From: Phanerodontia chrysosporium
Taxonomy: Eukaryota; Basidiomycota; Agaricomycetes; Polyporales; Phanerochaetaceae
NCBI GenBank assembly: GCA_001910725.1
Contig: MJGA01000018.1
Coordinates: forward strand, 655,613-719,612
Length of the DNA stretch: 64,000 nt
Reading direction: 5' to 3'
A program made the translations under genes and the position numbers. The notes under the pieces were generated by a model. The model was not told where the DNA came from. It saw nothing but the letters and a program-made list of their open reading frames with translations, and searched no databases. This document shows positions 23,253 through 34,055 of the stretch, one piece after another (position 1 is the stretch's first letter; each line of letters starts with the position of its first letter).

Positions 23253-25525
23253 ATGTCCAGCGACTCAGGTGACAATTCAACCAGTGATGAGGAGCTCGAG
23301 TATGAAGAGGGCGACGTAAGTGAGGGTGAGGACGAGGGCACAGACGACGACGGGACCGCAGCCGAGAACGCAGCCGAAGGTGAAGACAATGACCTAGACG
23401 GCCATACTCGTGCCCTCCTCCAGGTCCCTCGAGCACCCAGCTCGCTAGCGACAACCGATGAGCTTCGAGAGGTGAGCTCTATGGTGTCTAACTTGGCAGA
23501 ATGTACCTCACGCACCTGATTTCGCTTTTGCAGGCGCTGTCTAGTCTCCAGCTGCGCTATGCTGAGCTGACAGTTTTGTATCGGGAGATGCGAAGGGAGT
23601 TCAAGGTTTTGAAAGGTGCAGCTGTGAAGAAGCGCGATCGCACTGGGGGGAAGGGTCCGGCCGAGCTCGCCGTCTTCGAGGGTGACATCATAAGGGCCGG
23701 CAAGAAGTCCACCCTATTCTTCGACATCTGGCCTCAGCCAGATGCATTTGAAGCGAGAGCTCGGCCCAATATTGACCTTCTCTCCCCCACACGCTTTGCG
23801 AACGGGCGAAACGAAAAGCGCGCGCGTCAGGCGGAGGTCTTCGACGCGATGCCAGATCTCACTGCGCCGTGCAGACTCAAGCTACGTGAGGCTATGGGGT
23901 CAGTCAAGTGGATCCAGAAAGTGGTATGTCCTGTTGTTCTATCTATTGGCGGCGTACTGAGCACATTTGTAGTATACATCTGCGGCTGGAACGCAGAAGA
24001 GTCATCTTGTTGACAGTGCGAAGAAGCACTTCTTGCTATGCCTTCCCGAGCATCTCCGCCACCTGCCGCTGCACGACCTCCAGGGCCTAGCCGAGCACCC
24101 TGATGCTATGTCCCTGCGCAGCACTCCCGACGACCCTATGCCCCCATTCGTCTCGCCCCCGAGTACGCTGACGACCATCACTACATCATGAGAAGCCCTA
24201 TCCTTGTCAAGGTAAGCCTAATTAGTATCGAGATGTCTATTTCTCATGTCGTTACGCAGCTTTTCATCGTCTGTATGATCAGCAAGTCGGGGCTCACCGC
24301 AGGTCGTGTGCGGAAGAGCAAGGCCGCAGGAAGTACGGGGCAAAGCAAGGCGACCGCGAAGAGCAGCGGCGGAAACAAGTCGAAGGCTGATATGTGGGAT
24401 GCTGTGGGCGTTATCAGGCCAGAATTCATGGCTTTCAGCTTTGTTATGGTGCAGTTTATTCCCTTTCTTCCGCTTTCAGGTCACTTAATCTCCTTACAGT
24501 GCCGATTTGTCTTGTCGGGCGACGAGACCTTCACACCGAAAGGCTCCTACGACTACCAAGGCGACTACAACTTCTGGAAGAAAGAGCTCATCATGCGGTG
24601 GCACGAACCTGAAATGAAGGAGACGCGTCGATGGTGGAAGGCATGTGTATGGAACGGGCACGACCTTGACAACCTACACTTCGACGGTCCTCAACTCGAC
24701 AAGGCGCTCACGCCTGCTCAAGCCCGCGCGCAAGCCCTCTTTGCGAAGATGGGTCAGCAGCCACGCGTCTCGGCCGAAGAGTCGGTTTCCTCGCCGCCCA
24801 CCCATGCCACCATCTCGGCTACCCACTCTTCGCTCGCTCCCTCTGCCGGCCCTCCATTGCCCTCCATCGCAGGGGCTGCTGTGCCTTCGCATCCGTCGGC
24901 TCCCGCCCTGCCTTCACATCCGTCGGCTTCCGCCCTGCCTTCGCATCCGTCGGCTCCTGCTCCGCCTTCGCATCCGTCGGCTCCTGCTGCGCCTTCACGT
25001 CCCTCAGCTCCCGCCGTATCTCTGCATCTCCCCGCTTCCGCCTCATCTACGACGTCTGGCCGTAGTCGCATCTCTACGCAGGCTGCACCAATGCCTATCC
25101 CCAGTGCACCCGATGAATCCGAGATCGACACCTTGGAGACCGGCGTTGCGGCAATGACTGTCCGTGCACCTACGCCAGGACCTGCCACTGAGGTTGCCGA
25201 CACACTTCAGGGTCCCCGCGATCCCACTCCTGCGCCCGAGCCCGAGCCCCCCGCGAAGCAGAAGGCAAAGGCACCTGCAAAGGGCAAACCCAAGAAGAAG
25301 GTCGCCCCTGAAGCTGCAGAGCCAGATGTCGAGCGCGTCGCCCCGCCGAAAGCGAAGGCGCAGCCCTCCAAACCGACGAGCGCACGCGCAGGCTCTGCTC
25401 GTCTTCGCGCAGCTTCAGAGCAGGCAGCAGAGGACTCTGAAGAAGAGCCACCTCTCGCGACGAAGGCGAAGACCAAGGTTATGCGCCGTAGTGCGAGGGC
25501 CAATGCTCGGGCCGCCGACAAGTAA
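23253..25525 (+). CDS. Transposon companion protein: acidic N-terminus, coiled coil, Pro-rich repeats; likely frameshifted
   Basis: MSSDSGDNSTSDEE opens a 60-residue acidic tract. After an intron at about 23472-23534 comes a coiled coil (LQLRYAELTVLYREMRREFK) and a globular part with FDIWPQPDAF and LLSPTRFANG. This layout is that of a widespread basidiomycete family found beside Plavaka-like elements. Later blocks YAPIRLAPEYADDHHYIM, RPEFMAFSFVM and CRFVLSGDETF, with GDYNFWKKELIMRW, also fit that family. Between HLRHLPLHDLQGLAEHP (frame ending in a stop near 24190) and YAPIRLA the frame changes at about 24060-24137 without a believable intron, so a frameshift or sequence error is likely. The C-terminus holds five PSHPSAPAL-type nonapeptides and a Lys/Ala/Pro-rich basic tail. 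Function unknown. Confidence 0.65.
24884..25018 (+). repeat. Five 27-bp tandem units coding PSHPSAPAL-type repeats
   Basis: Units start at 24884, 24911, 24938, 24965 and 24992. They keep frame and differ mostly at third positions, which suggests the peptide repeat is under some selection. Confidence 0.9.
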
Positions 25526-25749
25526 TGTTGCCGTCTTTGTATACATGATATTCTTTTGTTGTTGCACATTCCCTCTCTCTCTGTTAGGCTCCTGGAGAGT
25601 CTTGGTTACAGTATCTTTGTGCTTTCGCCAGAATTGATTCATTGCCTGGTGCAACACTCTGCCTTCTCATGAGGCGATGCTTGAGACTCATGTGCGCCTC
25701 ACGAGGTTCCTAGAAATGCGTCCTCATTAATGAAGTAACAATACAGATA

Positions 25750-25835
25750 TGGCCCTTTAGCGTAGACGTTTTGACTCGTGGTAAGTGAATTCAAGGTCGC
25801 TGGTTCGAATCCCACAACTAACTCGGAAAAGAAAC
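25750..25835 (+). repeat. tRNA-derived (SINE-like) piece
   Basis: A near-consensus pol III A box (TAGCGTAGACG, 25758-25768) is followed by a perfect B box (GGTTCGAATCC, 25802-25812) at tRNA-like spacing. The expected acceptor arms do not pair, so it is not a tRNA gene. A SINE head or decayed tRNA is the best reading. Confidence 0.45.
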
Positions 25836-25861
25836 CTCTAGGATGATCATAAACCGCGATA

Positions 25862-26005
25862 GTAAGTAATTGATACTGTAATATGTTCAAAAAGCTAACC
25901 CCCCCAAGTAAGCAGGTAAGTCCAGTAAGGTAAAGCGGTAAGTAATCAGTAATTGAACAGGTTCAAAAGCTAAATTCCACAGTAAATAGGTAAGTGAGGT
26001 GGTAA
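25862..26005. repeat. Degenerate tandem duplication rich in GTAAGT words
   Basis: Two diverged units of roughly 65-75 bp share TAAGTAAT, GTTCAAA(A)AGCTAA and AGGTAAGT in the same order. It may be the tail of the SINE-like element just upstream. Confidence 0.55.
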
Positions 26006-26365
26006 GTATAGAAACTGACTCGCTAATGAAGGGTAATAAAACCTCGGCGCTATTTTTTTTTTGCTTGGCTCTCGCTGCGCGCTCGCGAGACATCACGAGA
26101 CAATCAAAGTCATCACGATGCATCGCGACGGTCTCCCTGTATCATATCATCGATAGACCACATGAGGTAACTATGAGATATGTGGACTCCTCATGAGGCA
26201 AGTATGAGATATCGTCTCTGTCTCACGAGACCACATGAGGCGCTAGCAGCTCTCGCGAGACACTCGCGAGGATTAGGTTTTCCTCGCGATGTGCCGTGAT
26301 CCAGCGCTCTGCCTCAACCAATCGTGAGGCATCACGGCGCCTCAAGGGAGGGCGTTAAGAGTTCT

Positions 26366-26539
26366 GACACGCGTTACACGTTCAACACGAAGCAGTGCTA
26401 CCATCAATTCTGCCCCACCTGCGGAACGGAGATCATGGGCAGGGTAGGGGAGAAGGCCGGGATCAACGTGCGCACTGTAGACGGCATAGATTTAGAGAAG
26501 TTGAAGTTGAAGTTCTTCGACGGAGCCAAGCTGCTATAG
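26366..26539 (+). pseudogene. GFA/CENP-V 3' piece, copy D
   Basis: An open frame begins abruptly as TRYTFNTKQCYHQFCPTCG, continues EIMGRVGEKAGINVRTVDG and ends KLKLKFFDGAKLL with TAG at 26539. It contains the second zinc pair and the last strands of a GFA domain but neither the start codon nor the first two Cys blocks. It complements the truncated copy C. A short overlap (CQNFEKR against RYTFNTK) does not match well, so the two pieces may come from one diverged gene or from two paralogues. Confidence 0.8.
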
Positions 26540-26904
26540 GGAAAGCCGTGGAATACAGCGAGCGGTCCTGTAAAGTCCTATCCTTGACAAAGGGTCACTT
26601 TCTTTCCTTGCATTGTCAATATTTAATAGCGACTTTACCGATGTTCCCTGTCGACAGGCGAAGATACGTGTCCTAGCATTGTGTGGTATGAGTGACTCCC
26701 ACAGGGGTATGATTGGAATCACCTGTCATCCGGAGCACCCACAGGCGTGATTTGCGAAGCACAGTCGAACCACGCCCCGCTGACCGCAGTCGATAACATG
26801 CCGGGGCATGCTGGAATCTCCTAGAATGGCTTGAGCGCACGGATCATCCATAAAGTCGATGCATTCTGGTTAGTGGGGCACCCGAACCTTCTGTTCATCT
26901 CAGT
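26540..26904. other. Intergenic between GFA pieces
   Basis: No coding signal. Contains the upstream region of copy E without a clear TATA box. Confidence 0.35.
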
Positions 26905-27341
26905 ATGTCTCTCCAGCCTCCTACAAACACAAAGCAGTACACCGGCCACTGCCACTGCGGCAAGTTCGCCTACACATTCACACATACTTCATTCGAGAAC
27001 GGGGAGAGCGAAGTCTACAGCTGTAACTGCAGCATCTGCTCTGCGCAGGGCCTGCTAATGCTGTAAGTCTTAGACATCTACGCTCTACATCACGACCGCT
27101 CACCTATCGACCTTGCAGACTTGTCCCCAAGAAAGATTTCGCGTTCACAGCGGGCACACTCGAGGACTTCACGCGCTACACCTGGAAGACGGGCAAATAC
27201 CCTCACTACTTCTGCCCAGTCTGCGGGACGAAGTGCGTGATTGCGTACGACGACACTGTGTCGGTAAACGTGCGCACGGTCGACGGCGTGGACGTGACGA
27301 AGCTTAAGTTGACGCGGTTCGATGGCGCGAGCCTGCTCTAA
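26905..27341 (+). CDS. GFA/CENP-V-type zinc protein, copy E
   Basis: Exon 1 from ATG at 26905 (MSLQPPTNTKQYTGHCHCGK) ends at GTAAGT near 27063. Exon 2 starts after the CAG at about 27118 with LVPKKDFAF and ends TAA at 27341. All three Cys blocks are present: GHCHCGKFAY, YSCNCSIC and HYFCPVCGTK, followed by SVNVRTVDGVDVTK. Length (about 127 residues), intron position and C-terminal FDGASLL agree with copies A and F, so it is a complete paralogue. Function as for the family; substrate unknown. Confidence 0.9.
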
Positions 27342-27767
27342 ATGCGCGAGTGTCCCGGAGACGGGGATAGACCAGGGAAGACGAGTCGCCGGGTACCCTG
27401 TAGTACTTCGTACGTTGTAAAATCAGCGGTGGTCTACAGTTCCATTGTCAGCGAATGGAGATTTGGGGCGGTTGGATCCACGTGCATCAGGGGTACAAAC
27501 AAATACGAGATTTGAGCTGTCGGGATGAAGTTCTCTGGCAAGTACGCGGCGACCAATCTGCGTAGGAAATTTGGTGCAATAGGAAGATCAGCTGACTCAC
27601 TATTGACATTCCTTGAACGGCCGCAATGGGCGGAAATGACTCGTGATGGGAAGCACCGCATATCGCGGCACCGATAGTGGCATATCCGGGTATGAGCTCG
27701 AGGGCTTGCATAAAGAGGCGACCTGCAGCGAATTCAGCCCCGAGTACCAAACTCGAATACTTTCACC
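27342..27767. other. Intergenic between GFA copies E and F
   Basis: No coding signal on either strand that resembles a known protein. Confidence 0.35.
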
Positions 27768-28251
27768 ATGTCTGCTACACCCGGTACATCACCTACGATA
27801 ACGAACTACCAGTCTGCTGCAGCTGAAACCAAAGAATACACGGGTGGATGCCACTGTCAGCGATTCCGGTTCAAGTTTTCACATCCTTCGTTTGAGAATG
27901 GAGAGATGAAGGTCATGAGCTGCAACTGTAGTATATGCAATCAGCATGGCTTGTTACACATGTGAGCATCGCTGGGTTGGTGCAGCTTGCCGCCAGAGAC
28001 CACTCACCGGTATCCCGAGCAGCTACGTTCCGAGGAAGCGCTTCGAGTTTACGATAGGCCAGCCAGAGCAGCTATCCTCTTATCGGCTGGAGGGAAAGTC
28101 GACCACGCACCACTTCTGCACGAACTGCGGGAGTAACATTATCGTCCAAAATGAGGAAGCGGGAGAGGTTGTCGTCAACGTGCGCGCCGTGGATGGTGTA
28201 GAAGTGAGCAAGTTGCGCTTGACCAACCTTGACGGGAGAAACAAGCTATGA
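27768..28251 (+). CDS. GFA/CENP-V-type zinc protein, copy F
   Basis: ATG at 27768 gives a longer N-terminus (about 20 extra residues, Ser/Thr-rich) before KEYTGGCHCQRFRFKF. The intron runs from GTGAGC near 27961 to the AG before TACGTTCC near 28022. Cys blocks GGCHC, CNCSIC and HHFCTNCG are intact, and the end reads VNVRAVDGVEVSK, then NLDGRNKL. About 141 residues. It closes the same-strand GFA array; the following BRCT gene starts 210 bp downstream. Confidence 0.9.
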
Positions 28252-28460
28252 TGTATATTACAAGATGTTCTTGGCTCTTGAGTTTGCATTTTCGATTGTT
28301 TGCGCTCTCGACCGTTCTTCCGCAAGCACCGCGGCTGAAACCCGAACCCTACTTGTTGTCGGGTTAGGAGCAGCATCACGTGCAGACGCGTAGAGCGCTT
28401 GTCGGACGCACTGCAGGTTTGGCGGCACCGGCCTCGACGTTGTTTCACCCCTACAGCTCC

Positions 28461-31400
28461 ATGCCCAGCAAGACCCGTTCTCGACTTGCTCTGGGTAAAC
28501 ATGACTATGACACTTCTGGCTCCTCCAACAAGAAGACAGGGAAGCATTCTTCAAAAAACCTCGTGGCGGCGAAGACGGCGGAAGATGCATCGCACGAGGA
28601 CGCGACTGTGAACGATGGGGATGATGGTCTGCTTCCTCCAGCTAAGAGACCGTCCTCGAGTACCGTAGGAAACGATGGGGATGATCTGCAGGAACGAGTA
28701 GTGAAGCGTGTCAAGCGTGTTATGGGTGTCGACCGGGCAGAAACATCGACCCTGGAGGATCCCCCTCACGGGAGTGCATCCCAGCCGCCACCACCCTCAA
28801 CGCCATCCAGTTCGAAGCCCTTGTCTACAGGCTCCATTCGCTCCCCTAGGCCTAGTAACTTTGATGCTCTACTTACGCCCCGAGCGCGTTCCATTCCCAT
28901 GGATGGTCCGGTCCTGCACCTTGACCTTACCAAACTGCCACCGTCTCCGTGGCGTTCTCCGTCGAAGGCAAAGGGCAAGGACGTGCTGAGGATTGCATCG
29001 GTCCCTCCTGTGGACAGTGCGAGGGAGGCGGTGGTGCCCGCCGAACGAGATGCTGATGGAGACGTACACATGGACGAGAACCCGACAGTCAATGGTGCGC
29101 ACGCAGTTAGTCTTAACTTTGTGCGGTGTTCATTGTTTCTCTCACTCTAGAACCCGTATCTGGCGCGCCACTACCTGTGCCTGCCACTACCGCTCTATCC
29201 GCAGAAGCTGAGACAGACCACCTAGACATCGAAGTGGCTGTAAAGACACAGGATGGCCAGAACGACTTTCCGTCTCAGAATAGCCGGACACCTCTGCATG
29301 CAAAAGCATCTTCATCAAGCCGTCTACCCAAACCTTCCGCTCCTAAGACTCCTGGTGGTTCAATACAGCTTACGCTCCACCAAGCTTTCGCTTCCGCACC
29401 CAGCAGTGCCGCTGTGCCAGCCAAAGGTCTGACAGCTAGGATGAAGCCAAAGAAATCAGGGACTTCCAATGCATCTACCTCGTCCAAAGAGTCGACGCCG
29501 AACCCGCCCCCGGCACGGCCAAACAATCCCCGACCAGCCACGGTACTGAAGTCGAGGCCTATAGTGGCTACTCCACGCGCCAACACTGGGGCTTCTGCTT
29601 CGAGTTCGGGACTATCTGCGGCTACGCTTCCGCATGCGCCGAAAACTCCAATACCCTCTACGAGGGAGAAGACTCCTGGTCCATCCGTTTCGAAGACTCC
29701 GAGGCTGGTGCCCGCTCTGAAGGCACCGACGACTCTGCGACAGCGTTCGAAATCTGCAGGCCCCTTGACTTCCGAATCATCAGTACGGGTGTCTACACCT
29801 CCTCGAGATGCCGAAGATCATGATGGGCCTAGGACGCCGAGAGCCTCCAGCTCAAAGTCGAAATCTCGACAGCGGGGTACACCAGAGAGGACTACTTCTC
29901 CCGCCACTCTTGAGGATGGTCTGCCAAGAAGCGGGTTGCCAGGATACGCAGAGACTTCGCGTCGTGGGCGTTCCCCCACTCCGCGAGGGCGGACACCGGT
30001 GGCCTCCACCCCGCCAAGGCTTAGCACTTTATCTCCTTTGACTGACGCGTCTCGGGAAGACACTCCGCCGCCCAAACACGAGCCTCTACCTATACTCCCG
30101 GACAACGATGCCTCTACCCCGAAGCAAGTGTCTAACGCCTTCGAGAAAGAAAGCAACGCGCCGCCAAGGCCAAACGAACCCCAAGACACAGGCTCGCTGC
30201 TTATACCTGAACCTTCGAGTCAGGGGACTGGCCCCGAAACCACGGCTCCGATCGTACCCCAGTCGCCGACTCCCAAGGGTAAACGGAAAGCACCTCCTTC
30301 CAGAGGGACATCCGTACCGCCTGCGTTGCGAGTGCAAACACGGTCTTCTTCTCGACTCAAAGAAAACAAGAAGAATGCCGCCGAGCCTCCGAAAGGGAGG
30401 GAGAAGGACCTCGCACCCGAGGCTGCCAACAAGGTCGAATCTAGTACGGGGTCGCGTGAGTGGACGCCTAGCCAATTCATTGTAATCCGGTTTTCACAGG
30501 TTGAGCTTCGTTAGACCGGCGTGTTCCGTCGACGGCATCGGGAAACAGTGTTCCAACACGGAAACGTGCACAGTCGGTTGCGTCATTTGCTCGCCCGACG
30601 GAAAGCTCTGCTGCGAAGGCCTCGCCGGTCAAACCTCGCGCACCCACCACTACATCGCGATTCTCCTCCTCCAGAAGTTTGTCAAGGCCGCCCGAGAGTA
30701 CAGGAGGACGCATCTCGGATAGTGGGCATCGTCCTGGGGCTATCTCTTCTCTCTCGAACCTCTCCATGGCTCTTGAGAAGTTCAACCTCCCGGCCCTTCC
30801 TCGCCCGAACACGAGCTTGGGATTCAGTAGAGAAAAGGAGAAAGATCCTGATTCCGACGACGCGAGAATGGAGGTAGACACCGAACCGCCATCTACTCTA
30901 AACAGCGACCCACCCAGCACGTTTCGGAGCAGTGTTAGTATCGACGCAAAAACCTCCTCATACCGAAGAGCCTCCACGGTCGGACCGTCAATTTCGGCGT
31001 CGTCATCTGCTTCCCGAGCTGCAGCATCACGCGGTGCAAGCCATCTCAAGCAGTCTACACTTATGGGCCCACCACCTGTGCCTAAGGGCAAGGCCCCCGC
31101 CTCTGGCGCAACCGAGGGCGCTCCATCTGGAGCAGGCAAGATGTGCATTAACGTCAACTCAGGTATCGTTTCTGGAAAGCCAAGAGGCAACCTAACATTT
31201 GGCAACACCACTGCTCAGCGACGAATCTTTGGTGTCGCTCCTCTACCTGGGTTCGCTGGCAGACCATCGCGTGTCGCACTGAAAGCGAGCAAGCAGACAA
31301 GCCTCCCGACGGTCCAGGGCAGTCCAGTCAAGGGTGGAGGGTCCATGGCTGAGGCGGATGAGACTGCGGCAGAGGACGATACAGCGATGATAACAGAACC

Positions 31401-32519
31401 GACGGAAGAGGCGAATCCATTTGCTCCTGGGCCTTCAGATACTTCCGGAGCTCTCGCCGACACTTCTGCTGACGGGGAAACAACGCCCCGCCAGGACGAT
31501 CGTTCACTTGGTGCGGTGGCCAGCCCGCAGACGCCTCAACGCAAGGTGCCCGCATCTGAGGGCAAGGGGAAAGGTCGTGCCGTCAGCAGTACCTTCCCTT
31601 CTAGCAGCGTCCAGGTGTCAAAAACAGAGCCAGTCGCTCGAGGGACCGGTGCTGGGGCGCATGTATCACGACCGCACAGGTCGTCGACTTTCACGTCGTT
31701 CAGCGCTGTGTCTTCTCCCGTGGATGCTGCCGGCTCAAATGCGAGTACGCCAACGGACGGCGCTTCGGAATCTGTAAGGGTTCTAAAGGGATGTGTGGTC
31801 TTTGTGGACGTCAAGAACGAACACGGGGTGGACGTCGGTGCCTTGTTTGTGGAGATGCTGCAAACGATGGGCGCAAAGGTGCGTGCGCTGGCGCCTCGCT
31901 TGCCCGCTTGCTAACACCCATCCAGATTCTAACGCGTGTAGGCCAGAGTTGCACACACATAGTGTACAAGAACGGCCTGGCTTCCACTTCCAATCGATGG
32001 CGGTAAGTCCTGTTGCACCTACTCAACCTACGTGCAGGTATTTAAGTACTTGCTTTAGAGCTCTAAACGACCCTAAGCCACTGGTCGTCGGCATTGCATG
32101 GGTTGTTGCGTGCGCGGAGCGCAAGGAGCGCGTTGATGAAACGAAGTACCTCATTAGCCTCGTCCACGAGAACATAGCTGGCACGAACAAGGTATTTAGC
32201 ATCTCATCTCCCACCAATTTACTCTAACCTACGCGGCAACAGCGTCGAAAGTCATTCCTACCCAAGAACATCCTCGAGTCTCCAGAACGACCGTCTCTAT
32301 CACCACAAGTCCTTCCGAATGCAGGAGAGTCGAGCGGCGACCGCTCCGTGGAAGTCACGTCCTCTCGTGAGTGCTTGGCGTACCTACTGCTCTACGCTCC
32401 CTCACGCCAGCGCCGCAGCTGCTTCCGAAGGCGCCAGCGCGAACAGCTCGTTCGAACAGCTCCCACCGCTCGAGCGAGTCAGACGTCGACAAAGCGCCTT
32501 GTTCAACCCGCTGTCATGA
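28461..32519 (+). CDS. BRCT-domain protein, MCPH1/microcephalin-like
   Basis: ATG at 28461 (MPSKTRSRLALGKHD). Exons break near 29093/29151, near 30450/30500 (a GTGAGT intron ending in the less usual TTGAG), near 31880, 32005 and 32190, and near 32369-32415. The product exceeds 1,100 residues. The first 1,000 or so are disordered, rich in Ser, Pro, Thr and Lys, with SPxK-like and KTPxP motifs (possible CDK sites). The single folded part near the end is a BRCT domain: LKGCVVFVDVKNE, MGAKILTRVGQSCTHIVYK, GIAWVVACAERKERVDE, then RRKSFLPKNI. This matches the first BRCT of microcephalin-type DNA-damage and chromosome-condensation proteins. BRCT domains bind phosphopeptides. The end PLERVRRRQSALFNPLS is basic. 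Nuclear role inferred; exact orthology uncertain. Confidence 0.8.
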
Positions 32520-33275
32520 AGGTCTCAGTGGTTGTCTGTTCATCACATGTAATATACGGTCGCAATGTTGCATATATTCACATTCAGGGTCAGAGCCGCA
32601 CGTTGCTGTCGGCGAAGGTCTTCTCCCTACGTGGCGGCACTGCTTCGGCGGACTAGCCCTCCCGCGAGCTTAATAGGCCAAGAACACAGCCGCGATACGG
32701 GTAACCATAACGAAAGCGATCAGGCATGCCAGTGGCGTCAAGCTTAATTGAGCGAATAGGGATAACTAGTGTTACATTCAGGGAAGTATTACACCGGCAG
32801 ATGTCTATGTACAGCCAGATCATCTAGCATAACGGGCTATTGATACACGAAGACCGAACCTACTAATACACTAATACACGAAATATCTATGAGGCGCGGC
32901 GGATCCGCTGGACGTGGCCTCGCGAAATAGAGTAAAATGACGGTGAGCGCGAGAGCAATATGCGACAAGAAGAACGGCAAATATAATTGGGAGCGATGCA
33001 AGGAGTGTGAGGCACTACATTTGGTTCGCAGCCTTGACTGGGATGTAGCGGGCCGGGTGGAGTCGCGTAGACGGGAACGAAAGCGGGCTGCCGAGAGCGA
33101 AGGAGGGTGGCAAGGAGGAGATGTGGGTAACCAAGGACGGGACGGCCGGGAATGGCCAGGTAAAACATAAGCTGACGAACAAGGGTAAGCGACTACGCTG
33201 TTGATGTGATAGAGGAAGAGAGACGAACGATGATAGGATAAAGTAGAGTCTGGCGGGGTGATGGTGCGGGCAGAA
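32520..33275. other. Convergent intergenic region
   Basis: 3' sides of the BRCT gene and of the secreted-protein gene. A minus-strand open frame of 224 codons at 32837-33511 overlaps the latter gene out of frame and is not considered real. Confidence 0.4.
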
Positions 33276-34055
33276 TCACTGGGATTCGCCCTCGCGTTTG
33301 CACAGGCCGTGGTTGAAGCATATGGGCTCCGGGTCGGGCTCTGCTTCACGGGGTTCGAGATCTCCGTCTGAAGGGTCTCGTGTGACGATATCGGCGTCGG
33401 CTTCACGCAGTTCGATTTGCTCTCGGTCGTGTATGGTAATGTCGGCACCGTCCCTGCGCTCCAGCTCGCGGATGGCGGTGTTTTCATCATCTGGTTGCTT
33501 TCCGACTGCATCGACTTTGTGCGCGGCGAGGTATATGGTGTTGCGCTTTAGGACAATTAACTCCATGTTGCTCATACCACACGGTACGACATACCTTGTC
33601 CAGGCTGCCTTCGCAAGGACCGCCTGTGCATGTGCTCTCCTCCACGACGACTATAACCGCAGCTGTTTCGCGAACCGCCGCAGGCGGCTCTTTCATAGGT
33701 GTGGCGAAGTGGGACACGTCATCTTTTCTGGGGCTTTGGAAGAAGGTGGCTAGATCAGAGGATGAGCTGGTTGGGATGAACGCCGCGAGGAAACTCCACA
33801 ACTATGAGGATACAAGTCAGCTAACAGTCGTCAATCCGCTATGTATTGACATACCGAAGAGGCAGAGTTGGTTGGGCAGGCGATACCAGAGAGGCAGGGA
33901 ACGGCAGCTTGAGGGTGTATCGGGGCTGCCTGAGCAAGGGGAGCCGCTGCCGGTATCAAGTCAGTGCCGGCGAATACAAAAATCGAAGGATGCTCACCAC
34001 CGACGAAGAGAGCAGAAATAGCGAAAGCACGAGTCAGAATGAAAATGGGCTGCAT
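33276..34055 (-). CDS. Small secreted or membrane-targeted protein of unknown family
   Basis: Four exons from ATG at 34055. The first, MQPIFILTRAFAISALFV, is a signal peptide. An intron restores AAPLAQAAPI with a likely cleavage site after AQA. Exon 2 holds PCLSGIACP, and exon 3 a hydrophobic start, DLATFFQSP and VIVVVEESTCTGGPC. The last exon (33575 downward) is rich in Asp, Glu and Arg (DADIVTRDPSDG) and ends CFNHGLCKREGESQ. Few Cys, no recognised domain. Probably an effector-like or wall-associated secreted protein; nothing more can be said. Confidence 0.65.

Larger units (their letters stand above)
25665..26340. repeat. Right subterminal palindrome cluster of the transposon
   Basis: Contains at least a dozen words of the form TCTCATGAGG, CCTCACGAGG, CTCGCGAGA, CATCACGAGA, CCTCATGAGG, TCTCACGAGA and ACTCGCGAGG, densest at 26075-26330. 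They match the words at 15204-15360. The SINE-like piece (25750-25830) and a degenerate tandem duplication (25862-26005) lie inside this stretch. Confidence 0.65.
15204..26360 (+). mobile_element. About 11-kb Plavaka/KDZ-type transposon carrying a TET/JBP gene
   Basis: All genes from 15612 to 25525 are on the plus strand and belong to families typical of basidiomycete KDZ-class DNA transposons. They are a Plavaka transposase, a C-x-x-C coiled-coil protein, a TET/JBP dioxygenase and a coiled-coil companion. The block lies between a GFA gene lacking its 3' half (ends about 15204) and a GFA piece lacking its 5' half (starts 26366). Both margins are full of palindromic words of the type CTCAYGAG/CTCGCGAG. 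Left and right margins share the near-identical direct word CTCGCGAG(G)ATTAGG (15204-15217 and 26263-26277) and an 11-bp inverted match (15250-15260 and 26091-26101). Exact termini and a target duplication were not resolved, so the borders are estimates. Confidence 0.75.

Noticed and set aside
25750..25835. A true tRNA gene
   Set aside because: A and B boxes are good but acceptor and T stems do not pair.
15204..26360. A retrotransposon or Starship-type element
   Set aside because: No reverse transcriptase, integrase, long terminal repeats or tyrosine-recombinase captain gene seen; the transposase is of the Plavaka/KDZ type.
32837..33511. Minus-strand open frame of 224 codons
   Set aside because: Overlaps the better-supported secreted-protein gene on the same strand in another frame; composition is low-complexity Ser/Pro/Arg.
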